From NCBI GenBank assembly GCA_963693365.1, contig CAVNZM010000002.1, positions 434,001-498,000 on the forward strand: a stretch of DNA of 64,000 nucleotides. The letters are read 5' to 3'. Positions 51,831 through 63,295 of this stretch are shown here, piece by piece; position 1 is the first letter of the stretch; every line of letters begins with the position of its first letter. Source of the DNA: Amoebidium appalachense. Its lineage: Eukaryota; Ichthyosporea. Both the position numbers and the translations under genes were made by a program. The notes under the pieces were generated by a model. That model was not told the origin of the DNA, ran no database searches, and was given only the letters and a program-made list of their open reading frames with translations.

Positions 51831-53120
51831 AGAAAAAAAGAGAGTAAGGAAAAAAAGATATCGTTTACTCTACACACGAATACGAATACAAGGACACTTG
51901 TGGGCAACCCAACCAATACCTGCACAAAGACACCCATATGCAAGCGCACCTGCACACACGATTACGCGGGCGCGTACACACACACAGAGGGAGAGAGGTG
52001 GGGGCACAAGAGAAAAAAAAAATTTTTTGGGGGGGGGGGGGGGGGGGGGGGGGACTCTTTCTTGTTTCCGCCGTATTATTTAGTCCGTACTCGGTTCATA
52101 GGGACACTCGGTCTTCACATTATTCTCTCCCCCATGCACACCCACACGCTCACACACGTGCACACTCGCATTGTTGCTTTAGTTCCCCCCCCCCCCCCCC
52201 CCCCCCCCGGGTGTCCCCTCCCTCTCATCAAGCACACCTCTCCCCGCCCCATGTCCACACACCTTGCCACACACTTCCCCACGCATGTATGTACCCGTTT
52301 TTCTTCCTTGGTCCCTCCCTCCCCCCCCCCCCCCCCAACTCCCCCTTCTCCCCCCCCCCCGGCCCCCCCCGTCGCGTGGGAATGGATTGAACTTTTGGTG
52401 CACATTCTTTTGTGTGTGCTTTGTAGATTTTGCATCGTGTTGTCCGCCGTCAAATTTTACCTGGTACTTGGTAACACCCCTCCTCCCCCCCTCCCCCCAC
52501 AAACACACATACACACAGACAGGGCGGGCTCTGCTGATGTTGCATACATTAATGTTTGCCTTGGCACGTGTCCTGCACCGTGTTTCTCATCGTGTAGTTG
52601 TACTTTGTACCGTGTTCCTCATTCCCCCCCCCCCCCCCCCCCCCCCCCCTCCCCCCTCCTTCGGCCCCTTACCCTTCACATCCACCTCCATACACACAGG
52701 ACCTATGCGCAGCGGCGTGTGCGTGATGGGTTCAGAGAGCACGTGCAGGCAGATGCAGGCAGTGTGGGTGGATTGGTGCAGAGGGCAGAGATGGATCTGG
52801 AGGTGATGAAGAGGCAGGCGGCCATCAACCGCATGTACTCCCCGCATGAGAGGCTGGTCATAGAGGTGTGTGTGTGTGTGCGCGCGCGCGCGTGCGTGCG
52901 TGCGTGCATGCATGCATGGGCTCTTTGGCGGGACGGGATGGAGGGGAGTAGGGGTGGGCGGGTGTGTGTTAGTGTGGGGTGAGTGGGTGTGTCTGTGGGG
53001 GGGGGGGGGGGGGGGGGAGGGGGTTGTGCATGTGGGTGGTGGGCAGGTGTCGGTATGGGTGGATGGGTGATATGTGTGTTGGTGTGTAATGTGGGACGGG
53101 GGGTGGTGGGGGGTGGGGGT

Positions 53121-53159
<39 letters not shown>

Positions 53160-53580
53160 TGGATTATGTGTACATTGCCCTCTTGAATGTGTGTGGCCGG
53201 GATGCTTTCTTTCTCTCTTCATCTCCGTCTTTCATCGACGTATGGGTGTATGTGTGTGTGCGTGTGTTTGTGGGAGGGGAGGTGCGGAGGGAGGGGAGGG
53301 GGAGGAGGTGGTGTGGGTGGTGGGTGGGTGTGGGTTTGGACGGCTGGGTGGTGTTTGGGGAGAGATGTACAAGACACGTGTGGCCATCTCTCCTGGGTGC
53401 TCTCTTGCCCACTGTCAGTGTTCACGTGGTGGTGCATGTGCCTGATGAAGTTTTTTCTTTTTTTTTTTCTTTCTTCCTTTTTTTTTTTTTTTTTTTTTTC
53501 CTCCTCCCTTTTTGCAGGTCGGAAAGGGGCCGAAGACACAGCAGATGGTGAGGGGGGAGGGCACACCATACCACGCATAG
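50857..53580 (+). CDS. ISD11 (LYRM4), iron-sulfur cluster assembly LYR protein, 3 exons, 122 aa
   Basis: Exons: 50857-50996, 52700-52865, 53518-53580 (TAG). ISD11 binds and stabilises the cysteine desulfurase NFS1 in the mitochondrial matrix together with acyl carrier protein. The LYR motif is L30-Y31-R32 in QVLSLYRAMLKTAGQF. Then come SYNYRTYAQRRVRDGFRE and a C-terminal MYSPHERLVIEVGKGPKT, all as in LYRM4. The first 20 residues (Arg, Ala, Ser, FATQ) look like a mitochondrial targeting peptide. The join between exons 1 and 2 needs the split codon AG/G. This puts a GG, not GT, at the donor, because the sequence has GGGG before TGTG. The next GT (50999) gives a frameshift. Intron 1 starts with about 42 GT units and holds two C-tailed repeats. 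Confidence 0.9.
50999..51084 (+). repeat. (GT)n fused to the ISD11 exon 1 donor
   Basis: About 42 GT units begin right at the 5' splice site. The donor dinucleotide is indistinguishable from the array. Confidence 0.9.
52419..52490 (+). mobile_element. C-tailed intronic repeat, diverged copy (ISD11 intron 1)
   Basis: GATTTTGCATCGTGTTGTCC, then TGGTACTTGGTAACACCCC, corresponds to the 3' half of subfamily A. Sense to ISD11. Confidence 0.55.
52519..52650 (+). mobile_element. C-tailed intronic repeat, subfamily B (ISD11 intron 1)
   Basis: GGGCTCTGCTGATGTTGCAT through CCTGCACCGTGTTTCTCATC to GTGTTCCTCATTCCCC and a C tail. It lies about 50 nt upstream of the exon 2 acceptor (52698-52699) and supplies its polypyrimidine region. 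Sense to ISD11. Confidence 0.75.
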
Positions 53581-54464
53581 ACCACGGATGGTGTTGGAAC
53601 ACACGTGCATGCACCACTGAACATATGAAATGTACATGTGTTTACTCTGTATAAATAGTTTACCCTCCCCCCCCCCCCCCCCCCCCCCCCCCAAACACAC
53701 ACACACACACACATACCTACACAGACACACACGCGCACACTCACACTCACACGCACCAAGGCTCTATGTAGATAAACCAGTATAACACTAGATTTAGCAT
53801 TGATAATGTCCTTCTTTTTTTTGGGCGGGGTGGATAAGTGGCCGACTGAAACTCACAGTTCGATTGGTATGCTTTCTTTGGCTCAGTTTTAGTATGGGGG
53901 CATTGGGGAAAGCATTCGGAAGAAGGCAGTGTGTTTGAAGAGAAAACTTCAGAAACAGGCAACTTGAAGCTATGCACGTAGCTAAATGGACCTCTTTTTT
54001 GGAGCAGTGTGTTTGTTGCTTGCCTGGTGGGTCCAAGGGGTGACTGTCCTCCGGTTTGTCGGTACAGTCTAGTGTCGAGTGGGTTGTGTACTTTTGCAAT
54101 TTACATATATTGGTGTGTATGTGTGTTTGTAAGGTGTATACGTGGCCAGGTGCCAGCCCCCCACAAGGTTAAATAAAATTGAAAAAGAACCTAATAATAA
54201 CTGTCGGCATGGATAGCTCATACTGGTGTGTGTGTGTGGTGACCCAGCTACCTGCACATGTGCCCATGCCGTGCATGGCGCAGTGAGCATACACTACGCA
54301 AAGTGGGCGGGCAAAAACGGTACCGCACATATGCATATGCATATGCATTTCATCAGACTTTCAGCACTTTAGGTGAAATCCTGGGCACAAGCACACACAC
54401 ATGTACAACTAATAGTAGAAATATTAGGAAGAAACACAAAACAGCACATTTATGGCATTTATCA
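53581..54464. other. 3' flank of ISD11
   Basis: Poly-C and CA at 53668-53740, then unique sequence. AATAAA occurs at 54172. Two minus-strand frames (53747-54099) have no recognisable domain. Nothing else is supported. Confidence 0.5.
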
Positions 54465-54560
54465 GGGTTTCGATCTCAGCCCCCTAGATCGTTACACCCG
54501 AGGTTTTTGACCGTTATGGTTACGCATACGGCCAAGTCTGTTTGTCGCAGCCTCGGCTAG
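54465..54560 (-). repeat. tRNA-derived SINE-like relic
   Basis: On the minus strand GTAACCATAACGGTC, then CGATCTAGGGGGCTGAG, then ATCGAAACCC stand in tRNA D-arm/variable/T-arm order. The stems do not close as a working tRNA. Similar in kind to 10960-11045. Confidence 0.3.
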
Positions 54561-54746
54561 CGCTTTGCGCTTTCGTCCTTTATGGTTTACTAGCCACTTC
54601 TTGGTTCTGCGTGCCCCCTGGCGGGGGCACGCCTGCGTGACTGAAGCCAGTGGTGCGCACATACATGCATAAACACGTGTAGAAAGGGGCATGAGAAATG
54701 AAAATATACACACAAAGCCAGCACGCGCACACAAGTACGTAAAATA

Positions 54747-55439
54747 TTAGCACCTAAATAGGTACACACATACAGACACTTTTGGTACGTAGTTTGGGGG
54801 CATGAAATATTCAAAGAGGAAAGCGCGAAGAAGGTTTGGCTTGTGCATGCTTTGTAAAAGGTCGTTGCGTGCAGTGTGAACACTGGACATGTATCTCTGT
54901 AGTTCAGGTGTTCTTGGGTGTGCAAGGCCTTGCCTCAAGGCTATTTCTAGGTCAGGGTTTTGCACATAGTGATGAGATACACCATATAGGTAGCTGCAAA
55001 ATATTGGTGTATTTCTACGGCCGTGGAACGTGCACGGTTGGCGCAGGTCTGAAGTGTGGTAGCATAGAACTGCACTTCCTGGTCGTGAGCAAAGGCACCT
55101 ACATGTGTTAAGTGTCCTTTTCCAAATGCTTCATATATTTCACTTGAACCTAATACCAAAAGTGGAGCAACAAGATCCGGGGCCCGGTTATCAAGGGTAC
55201 GCCAGAGGAGGTTCATGCAATCAACCTTAGTAAGACCAAGCAGGGAAACAAGGAAACTGGATCATTGTTACGTGAGAGAAGAGACGGAATTTAAATGTGT
55301 CATTTGGTAATAGTTGTGCCACTGCACGTGGCACATCAGTTTTATAACTGTTGACGTCGTACGCGAGGTACGCGGCTAAAGGCACAGCCTGAGCCATTGT
55401 TGTGGCTACCAAAAACCACAACAGAGCCAAGAACAACAT
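54747..55439 (-). CDS. Possible small secreted protein, unrecognised, frame changes inside
   Basis: It opens with a strong signal peptide (MLFLALLWFLVATTMAQA, ATG at 55439). Three overlapping minus frames carry protein-like sequence: VPRAVAQLLPNDTFKFRLF, then NLLWRTLDNRAPDLVAPLL and GSSEIYEAFGKGHLTHV, then QNPDLEIALRQGLAHPRTPE. A 46-nt GT-AG intron (55268-55223, GTAACA...ACTAAG) would join the first two. A 77-nt one (55070-54994) could join the second and third. If these are not spliced, the gene is broken. The 3' end is not found. I do not recognise the family; an LLT/vitellogenin-like helical repeat crossed my mind but is unsupported. A foldback element ends just upstream. Confidence 0.4.
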
Positions 55440-55445
55440 TGCCGT

Positions 55446-55793
55446 CTAACACGACGTCGTACTGAAGTGTTGCCGCACGTGCGACGTTTAACATCTACTC
55501 AGGCGGCCCTTTTAAGTTTAAAAAAAAAAAAAAAGAAAGAAAAAGAAAGGAGACACCGCCTCAGTAGGTGGTAGCATTGCCGTGGGCCTGTCACGGAAAC
55601 TGTTCTGGTCGACTTATTGGTATGACTACTGTACAACTATTGTAACCTAACGGCCCTGAAAATGAGTAACCTGCTCGGCGCTGCTACCACCTACTGAGGC
55701 GGTGTCTCCTTTCCTTTTTTTTTTCTCCCTTTTTTTTGCTTGAAATAGATGTATAACGTCGCACGTGCGGCAACACGTCAGTACGTGTTAGTC
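55446..55793. mobile_element. Foldback (MITE-like) element
   Basis: The outer arms GTTGCCGCACGTGCGACGTT (55470-55489) and AACGTCGCACGTGCGGCAAC (55754-55773), and inner arms GGAGACACCGCCTCAGTAGG (55549) and CCTACTGAGGCGGTGTCTCC (55691), nest in order. The loop is about 105 bp, with A-rich/T-rich stretches between the arms. No coding capacity. Confidence 0.75.
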
Positions 55794-55932
55794 GGCGCTG
55801 TAGGTATGTACACGGCTCTATGTACAAGGCCACATGTGCACTGCATGCGCATGAATCCGATGATCGTTGGCACATGCGCATGTAAATGTATCATGAATTT
55901 CACGCCCCACGGGACCCACACACTGTGTGCGT

Positions 55933-55981
55933 GGGGTTTACACACTTTTTATTGCGTGGACATTGCCGGAGGCCCAGCCAC
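55933..55981 (+). repeat. 49-bp repeat identical to 39036-39084
   Basis: Same sequence and orientation as the copy at 39 kb. The following bases differ (TGTGTGCG here, ATTCGACGG there). Confidence 0.8.
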
Positions 55982-56161
55982 TGTGTGCGTCTGCATGTGC
56001 CACGGACGGCCGCGGGGCTCACGCCCATCATCAGTTGGGCCGTGCTAACCTGTTTGCATGTACGTGAAACGGGCCCATTTATGATACCTGCAGCACGTCC
56101 ATATGTACGTGAAACTGGCCCATGTTTGATTCAAGGGGCCCGGGGGAACACGTCCATTCCA

Positions 56162-56300
56162 ACTTCAAAACCTGCTCACGTTCGATAAGTCTTGCGGTGT
56201 TTCTAGATGGCCATGGTCTTGCGTCAATCCCATGTTTTGATTCAAGTGGCACGTGCAACTTTGAAACTTCAAAACCTGCTCACGTTCGATAAGTCTTGCG
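56162..56300 (+). repeat. 35-bp direct repeat, 104 bp apart
   Basis: ACTTCAAAACCTGCTCACG through GATAAGTCTTGCG occurs at 56162-56196 and 56266-56300 without change. The preceding GTTTTGATTCAAG/GTTTGATTCAAG shows the duplication spans the whole 104 bp. Confidence 0.8.
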
Positions 56301-56989
56301 TGAACCTGCCCGTAATAATCAGGAAAACTGTGAATCCTAGGGTTCGTTTTTCACACGAACCGTTAGAGGTTTTGGGATACCGAAATGATAGACATCCCTT
56401 GAGATTGATGCAAACTTTTAGGAGGTTTCCCACGTCCTGCTCAGGATCTGACTGGTGCCGCTTTTTACAGATGGCGAGGCGTTCTATAGAATCTGTCCTT
56501 TATCCCCCCTGTAGTCCGGATGATTCACATTCACATTTTGAATCAATTTTGTGGCGCTTCTCAATTTTTACCCTGTGGTCCAAAAATACATGTTACTTAA
56601 GCAAAAACTTAGTTTTGGTAGTCAAAAAAACGCCCATATAATTTTTTTTTGGGTGTTTATGTCTATATTTTTCATGTTACTTAAAGAGGTTCGAGAGGTG
56701 GTGCGAGCTCCAAACAATGTGAATCGATCTGAAAACAATGTGAATCAATCTGAAAACAATGTGAATCAATTCGCGACTTCGAGTCGCGACTCACATGATC
56801 GCAGCCGCGCCAGCCGGGGGCCACGTGATCCGACATATCATACTAATTAATGACTAAGTGACACGTGCAGCGTGCGAGGGCTTTTAATGCCGGCATGTCA
56901 TAGTGCCTGCCAAATGAATAGCGTGTGTCTGTAGGTGTGTGTGCGCGCGCATGTGTGTGAGTGGGTGGGTGGGTGGGTGCCGGGTGGGT

Positions 56990-57029
<40 letters not shown>

Positions 57030-57091
57030 CGGTCTGCACATGTGTGTACGGTGCGCGCGCGCGCGCGCGCGCGCGTGTGTGTGTGTGTCAT

Positions 57092-57177
<86 letters not shown>

Positions 57178-57289
57178 GAGAACGTGTGTGTTAGTGTGTG
57201 TGTGTGTGCGACTATGCTGTGTGTGTCATTATGGTGAACATTGTGTGTGGCACTGTGTGTGTGTGTGTGTGTACATGTGTGCGCACCGG

Positions 57290-57324
<35 letters not shown>

Positions 57325-57343
57325 GTGTGTGTGTGTGTGTGTG

Positions 57344-57392
<49 letters not shown>

Positions 57393-57625
57393 ATGTGTGT
57401 GTGTGTGTATGTACATGTGTGTGTGTGTGTGCAACGGTGTGTGTGTAGTGTGTGCGTGTGTGTGTGTGTGCGTGTGCGTGTGTGCGTGTGTGTGTATATG
57501 TGTGTGTATGTGTGTGCACGGCCGGGTGTGTGTGTGTGTACAAGTATGCCATGGTGTGTGTGTGCCTGTGTGTGTGTTTGCGTGTGTGTGTGTATGTGTG
57601 TGTGTGTGTGCTGTGTGTGTGTGTG

Positions 57626-57674
<49 letters not shown>

Positions 57675-57685
57675 CAGTGTGTGTG

Positions 57686-57731
<46 letters not shown>

Positions 57732-58318
57732 CGGTGGTTACTGTCACGGTTGGATGATGGCAGTAGCGCGTGTGTGTGGTCAGGCGGATGTTGTTGTTGT
57801 TATTAGAGAGAGGGAGGGAGGAGGAGGGGAGGGGGGGGGGGAGGGGGGAGGGGGGGAGGGGGGGGGGCAAACGTATGCACATACTCAGCCAGGCGAGCTG
57901 CATGTTTTGCTGGTTCTTTCCCGTGTATTATATATTGAACAAGTGTCCAGATTTGTAGATTGCCATAATAAATGGTCGGACATGCAGGTTTGCGTACACT
58001 TGCAATTTCACGTTCAAACAAAATTTTTATTCAATGATACAGTAACTCAGCTTGAAGCTCCTTCTAAATGTCTAAACAAAGTTTTACATAGTGTTCCGAA
58101 AAATAACTGTGATACTGGTACACTCTGATCTTAGCAACACAAGAATATATTCAGTAGTAGAAGGTACGAAATTTGAACTATTTAGTGTCTTACACTTGAA
58201 ATTACAACAGTCCCTCTAACGGTTAACTTGGGTATCATAGGCAATCCCCCCCCCCCCCCCCTCCCCCCACCACCATCATACACCACCACCACACACGCAC
58301 ACACACACACACACAGGG

Positions 58319-58351
<33 letters not shown>

Positions 58352-58353
58352 GT

Positions 58354-58424
<71 letters not shown>

Positions 58425-58675
58425 CCAAAAAAAGGGGGGGGAAGGGGGGGGGGAGGGGGGGGAGGTGAAGGAAAAAACACAAGAAGAACTCTTTGGCAAC
58501 AGCAAAGCCTGCAAGTGACGTGACTCTAACTTAACCATCGCGGCAGCAATTTTGTAGGTCACTCAGCCCTAGCTGGCCTCAGATAATTGCACAAACTCCG
58601 AGTGTTTACTTTTAAAACGCAGGACACTTGTTGGGAGGGTGCGAGGGCGAGTAGAGTCTTTTTTTTTTTTTTGGA

Positions 58676-58723
<48 letters not shown>

Positions 58724-59726
58724 CTATGTTCTGCAAACCCGGATTGGTGCACATTCTCTTTCTACTTTATTAACACGGAAAGATAGGCCGACATTGCAGC
58801 CAACTAAACACCAACACATACAAAAAGGCGGCACCGTACTCATACACACGAGCACAAACAAGCAAAAGGGGAATAATTAATGGGTGTTTTTCCCCCAATT
58901 TTTTCTTTTTTCTTTCTTTTTTACTCTTCGAATGTTAATCGCAATCATTGATAAGGTTGGGAACAAAGTGTCCGCTCGTGCTTCGATATCTATACAAGCA
59001 CGTGTCTGTAAATATGCATAGACTACCTCTTACCGCCTACAAGAAATGTGCTAAATTACTTTACTGCACGACGTTAACCCAGCTAAAATGGGGCTGTTGG
59101 CAAATGCATGATGTAGAGCACATGCCATATGAATGTTCGTTACACCCTCAGGATGGCCTTGTTTCAGCAACGGGTGTATACTGCAGCCTACATGTGAACC
59201 GTCCTATAATACACCCCGGCCACACTATGTAAATACATGTAGTTATATTATTGTGTTATTTGGTGAAAAAACCTAACTGATTTAACATGTACTTTCAACC
59301 AATAAATGTACGAAATACCCCAATTGAAAGCGAAAAAGGGTTCCTGGACCGGCCAGCCAATCAGAAAGTACCGTGCACGCAAAATAACCAGCACGCACCG
59401 GTAAACAACACCATGGGTTTGTCACCGTCCATATCTTAATTCAACACGTACACCTCATAGTATAGGCATTTTGGCATGCCGCAGTCGTCATAGAATTTAT
59501 CGCACGGTCCAGCGGGTGTCAGGTTGGCGAATGACTCCGTGCGAGGATTGGTCGGACGGCTGCTATTTACAGGTGACCCGCTCGTGGGGAGCATACACAG
59601 AAAGTGACGGGCGGCACATTAAACCAACGGCTGTAGGGGGGTGGTAGATTGCGGAGGGGGGATGTCACAGTGAAGCATGCATATATATGCATGCGGGCAT
59701 CCCCCAGTCGACGTCTCAACTTCCCC

Positions 59727-59757
<31 letters not shown>

Positions 59758-60373
59758 ACACGTGCACACACACACACACACCGGCCCATCCTCTTGTCCC
59801 TCCCTCCCGCGTTGATCCCTGTTCATCTATAAATAAATGCCCCAGTCAGGCTGCCGCAGTCCCAGACCTCTACCGACCACCGTAGCTATCCATATCCTTC
59901 CTCTCCACGAGTGCCACTATCCCAATCCGAGACCACCGGCCAAGCATGCCCTCCCCCACCTTCATGATCCCCCGGTTGCCATCCCCCCCCCCCCCCCCCT
60001 CCCCCCTTCCCCCCAGCTCTCCGTTATTGACTTTTATGATTGCGGTGCCCAATCAGAACAGAACCATAATAATTTATACCATAAATTTTGCTGTTTTCTT
60101 TTTTTTTTTTTTTTTTTTTTTGGGGGGGGGGGGGGAGGCCACTGGAGTGAAGTAGGTGTATCACCGCCCATCTGGGGGGAACCATGGCACCACAGGGTCT
60201 AGGTTTTTTTTTTTGCAAAGAGGCAACCCCCCCCCCCCCCCCCCCTTCCTCTAGCTTTGTGACGAAATGGGCCAGCTGCCTGGGTCTCAGCAAACCAATC
60301 ATCACGCACACTGCTGCATATGGGGACAGGCAAGACTGAACACTGCTTAGCCACCCAGATATCTAAATTGCAT

Positions 60374-60418
<45 letters not shown>

Positions 60419-60696
60419 AAAAAAAAAAAAAGACCTCCGAGTGCTCCTTTCCATAACCATTCCCTTCACATCATGGGATTGCCAAACATGGACAAGGGAT
60501 GACCGCAACTCAATGCTCAATTTATTGCTCGCTGCCAGGCGGCACAGCCACACACTACCGGTTCACGCTATGGCACGTGCACACACACACACCACCACAC
60601 GACCACGTGCACTCCACACCAACAAACACACGAACAACGAGGCAACATGCAGAATCTTTTTTTTGGGCTTTTGTAGGGGGGGGTTTTGCCGCCAAA
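56301..60696. other. Gene-poor region with large (TG)n block
   Basis: Contents: three short tandem units of CTGAAAACAATGTGAATC near 56727-56770; (TG)n with interruptions at 56930-57730; a CA block at 58290-58422; G tracts at 58677-58723; C/A tracts at 60376-60431; and unique sequence at 57900-58240 and 58740-59650. Small frames at 56207-56641, 58948-59232 and 59870-60052 have no domain I recognise. Confidence 0.5.
59675..59694. repeat. Perfect 20-bp palindrome
   Basis: GCATGC, then ATATATAT, then GCATGC, an uninterrupted palindrome. Whether it is a binding site or chance is unknown. Confidence 0.7.
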
Positions 60697-60948
60697 TTAC
60701 AGCATGGGCACGACGCTGATCATCAGGAGGTCCATGTCGCACTGGCACTGTGCGTACATCTCCCTGGGGGTGTGTGTGAGGGCCAGCAGGTCGGCCTCCA
60801 CCTGGTCACGTGACACCCCACCAATGCCGTGGCCCAGGGCACGCATCAGCGCACACACGGCCTGCACGGGCTGCGGGTACTGAAGGAACCGCTCACCTGC
60901 AGAGGGGGGGGGGGGGGGGGGGGGAGAGTGTGAGGGTAATGAAGGGGC

Positions 60949-60992
<44 letters not shown>

Positions 60993-61334
60993 GTGTGTGT
61001 TTGTGCGCGCGTACAGCGTGAAAGATCACAAAGAAGACAACCGCAGAATACATGGTTAACCAGTAACAAAAAGACAAATCTTCGCATTGGGAGACACGAT
61101 TGAAAGATGCAACGGGGCGCATAAGCCAAGCAGGAGAAAGTCGGGGTGGGGTAGGTGGGGGGGGGGAGGGAGGGGGTAGGGGGGAACGAGGCCAGGAGGG
61201 AGCAAGGCACGGGGCAAAAACCAATGTGCAGGTGATATAAGAGACCCGGGAGAAGGGCCAGGGTGGGGGGGCGGGAGAAAAGGTCTACTGGGTCATCAAG
61301 GGCAGGCCGGCAGGGACATGTGTCACCAAAACTC

Positions 61335-61371
<37 letters not shown>

Positions 61372-61574
61372 CTTTTTTTTTTTTTTTTTTTTTTGGGGGG
61401 GGGGGGGGGGCACGAAAGCAAAAAACGAAAGCCATGTGGAACACACTGTACACACCGACACATCCAGGCATGCACATAGACCCAGCATGAAAAACGTTAG
61501 TCCCATTCCACACATCCCACCTATCCATTAAGAGTGCACCGGGGGAGAGAGAGAGATGGTTGGAAGAGAGAGAA

Positions 61575-61617
<43 letters not shown>

Positions 61618-62282
61618 GGTGATACAACAGTCAAGGGGGTAAAAGAAAGTTTGGTCTTGAAACTCAGCAGCTAAATGACCGCACCTCAAACAAGGATGCT
61701 AACACAAACAGCACGGGTGCATGCACACACGTGAATGAGTGGTTGTTGACACGTGTACCTTCCTGCATATACCTGTGTTTGATTGCTGGCGCGCGCGCGC
61801 GCGCGTGTGTGTGTGCATGTGTGTGTGTGTGTGTGTGCATGTGTGTGTGTGTGCATGTGTGTGTGCATGCATGTGTGTGTGTGTGTGCATGTGTGTGTGT
61901 GTGCATGTGTGTGTGTGTGCGTGCGTACCTGCGTGGGGTGTGCGTGCATGGACTGGTGAGTGTGCAGACGTGATTATGCATTCCATTGTACATCTGCCCA
62001 CGTGCGCTATCACTCCACTTCCTCGTGTGTCCTAGCGAGTGCCCATGCATGTGTGGCTGTCATTGCATGTGCATGCACTGTCCCTATCATCCCATCCCAA
62101 GCACTCTTCCAGGGGCACGTACACAGCACGGCACGTTCAAGGGTGAGCTCTGTGCTAGCCACCATTGCCGGGTGGGCCTCAGTGGGGATGGGCAGCAGAG
62201 GGAGCAGCTGGTGCACAAGAAGATGCGCCGTGGGGGGGTTGAGCGCCCAATGAAGCTTGTCAAGCACAACCTTCTCCATGCG
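60697..62282 (-). CDS. Cyclin, C-terminal part (two exons), 5' end not found
   Basis: Exons: 62282-62135 (acceptor CACACAG, phase 0 in, 1 out) and 60896-60697 (TAA). Joined, they give 115 residues. [22 protein letters not shown] matches the last helix of the cyclin N-box (ME..IL..L.W.L..PT). [21 protein letters not shown], with the split codon C/GT, matches the start of the cyclin C-box (A..L.EL.L....FL.Y.PS). [17 protein letters not shown] and [11 protein letters not shown] continue as in D-type cyclins. Cyclins activate CDKs in the cell cycle. The subtype is a guess. Helices 1-4 of the N-box must lie upstream in undetected exons or beyond 64000. Confidence 0.75.
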
Positions 62283-62509
62283 CTGTGTGTGTGTGTGGGG
62301 GGGGGGGGGGGGGGGGGGTTGTGTAGGTGCGGGGGCGGGGGCGGGGGCGGGGGGCGGGGGAGGGGGGGGAGGGGGGGGGAGGGGGGGGGAGAGGGCAGGG
62401 GGAACGAGGGGAGGGAAAGAATGGGTGTGTGGTGTGGGGGGGGGGGGGGGAGGGGGGGGGGGGAGGGGCAGGGAGAACGAGGGGGAGGGAAAGAATGGGT
62501 GTGTGATGT

Positions 62510-62540
<31 letters not shown>

Positions 62541-62769
62541 AGGTGGTGGTACTGGTGGTAGGTGGGGAAGTCGAGGTGAGTTCGTGGGTGGTGGTGAGGA
62601 TGTGTGCATGTGGTGAAAAGGGGGAAGGATGGAAAGAGAAAGAGACAGAAAGAGAGGGCAGAGACGAGAGAGAGAGAGACACACACACACAGAGAGAGAG
62701 AGAGATAGAAAGACCAAGAGAGCGAGAGAGAACAGAAAGAGAAAGGGTGTGTGTATGCTGCAAGAGTTT

Positions 62770-62870
62770 AAAAAAGCGTTACAGAGTATTAAAAACAAGT
62801 TCACGACGGACAACACAAAAGAGAATGGAAGCACCCACAAACAGCATGCACCATAAGCAGAGGACATGTG
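62770..62870 (-). mobile_element. C-tailed intronic repeat, diverged copy (cyclin gene side)
   Basis: The minus strand reads CTCTGCTTATGGTGCATGCT, TTGTGTTGTCCGTCGTGAAC and CTCTGTAACGC. The C tail is not preserved. Orientation is sense to the cyclin gene, in whose upstream intron it probably lies. Confidence 0.55.
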
Positions 62871-62990
62871 TGTGTTGCATAAAAAAGGGGGGGGGGGGGG
62901 GGGGGGGTGGAGGTGTGTGTGTGTGTGTGTGTCTCAGAGAGGGGTGGAGGTGTGTGTGTGTGTGTGTGTGTGTGTCTCAGAGAGGGGTGG

Positions 62991-63036
<46 letters not shown>

Positions 63037-63044
63037 TGTTGCAT

Positions 63045-63155
63045 GAGGTTTGGAATGCGTTAGAGTATGAATGAAGTGCACTTTATCAATGCAGAGTGCA
63101 AAAAACACATCAAGAGCATGGACATAAGCAGTGCCCATCCTCCGGGAAAGGTGGG
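63045..63155 (-). mobile_element. C-tailed intronic repeat, diverged copy (cyclin gene side)
   Basis: The minus strand reads GGAGGATGGGCACTGCTTAT, TTTTTGCACTCTGCATTG and TAACGCATTCCAAACCTC. Sense to the cyclin gene. Confidence 0.6.
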
Positions 63156-63244
63156 GTGGGGAGGGGGGGGGGGGGGGGGGAGGGTGAGATGGTGGAGGAG
63201 GAGGTGGTGATGGGGACTGTGTGGTTGAATGTATGCATGTGTGT

Positions 63245-63295
<51 letters not shown>

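Noticed and set aside
56207-56641. 144-codon plus-strand frame
   Set aside because: It begins inside a duplicated 104-bp repeat, with no domain or splice context.
59870-60052. 60-codon minus-strand frame (GMLGRWSRIGIVALVERKD)
   Set aside because: Looks protein-like, but starts in Gly-rich low-complexity DNA with no clear acceptor. I could not link it to a family.
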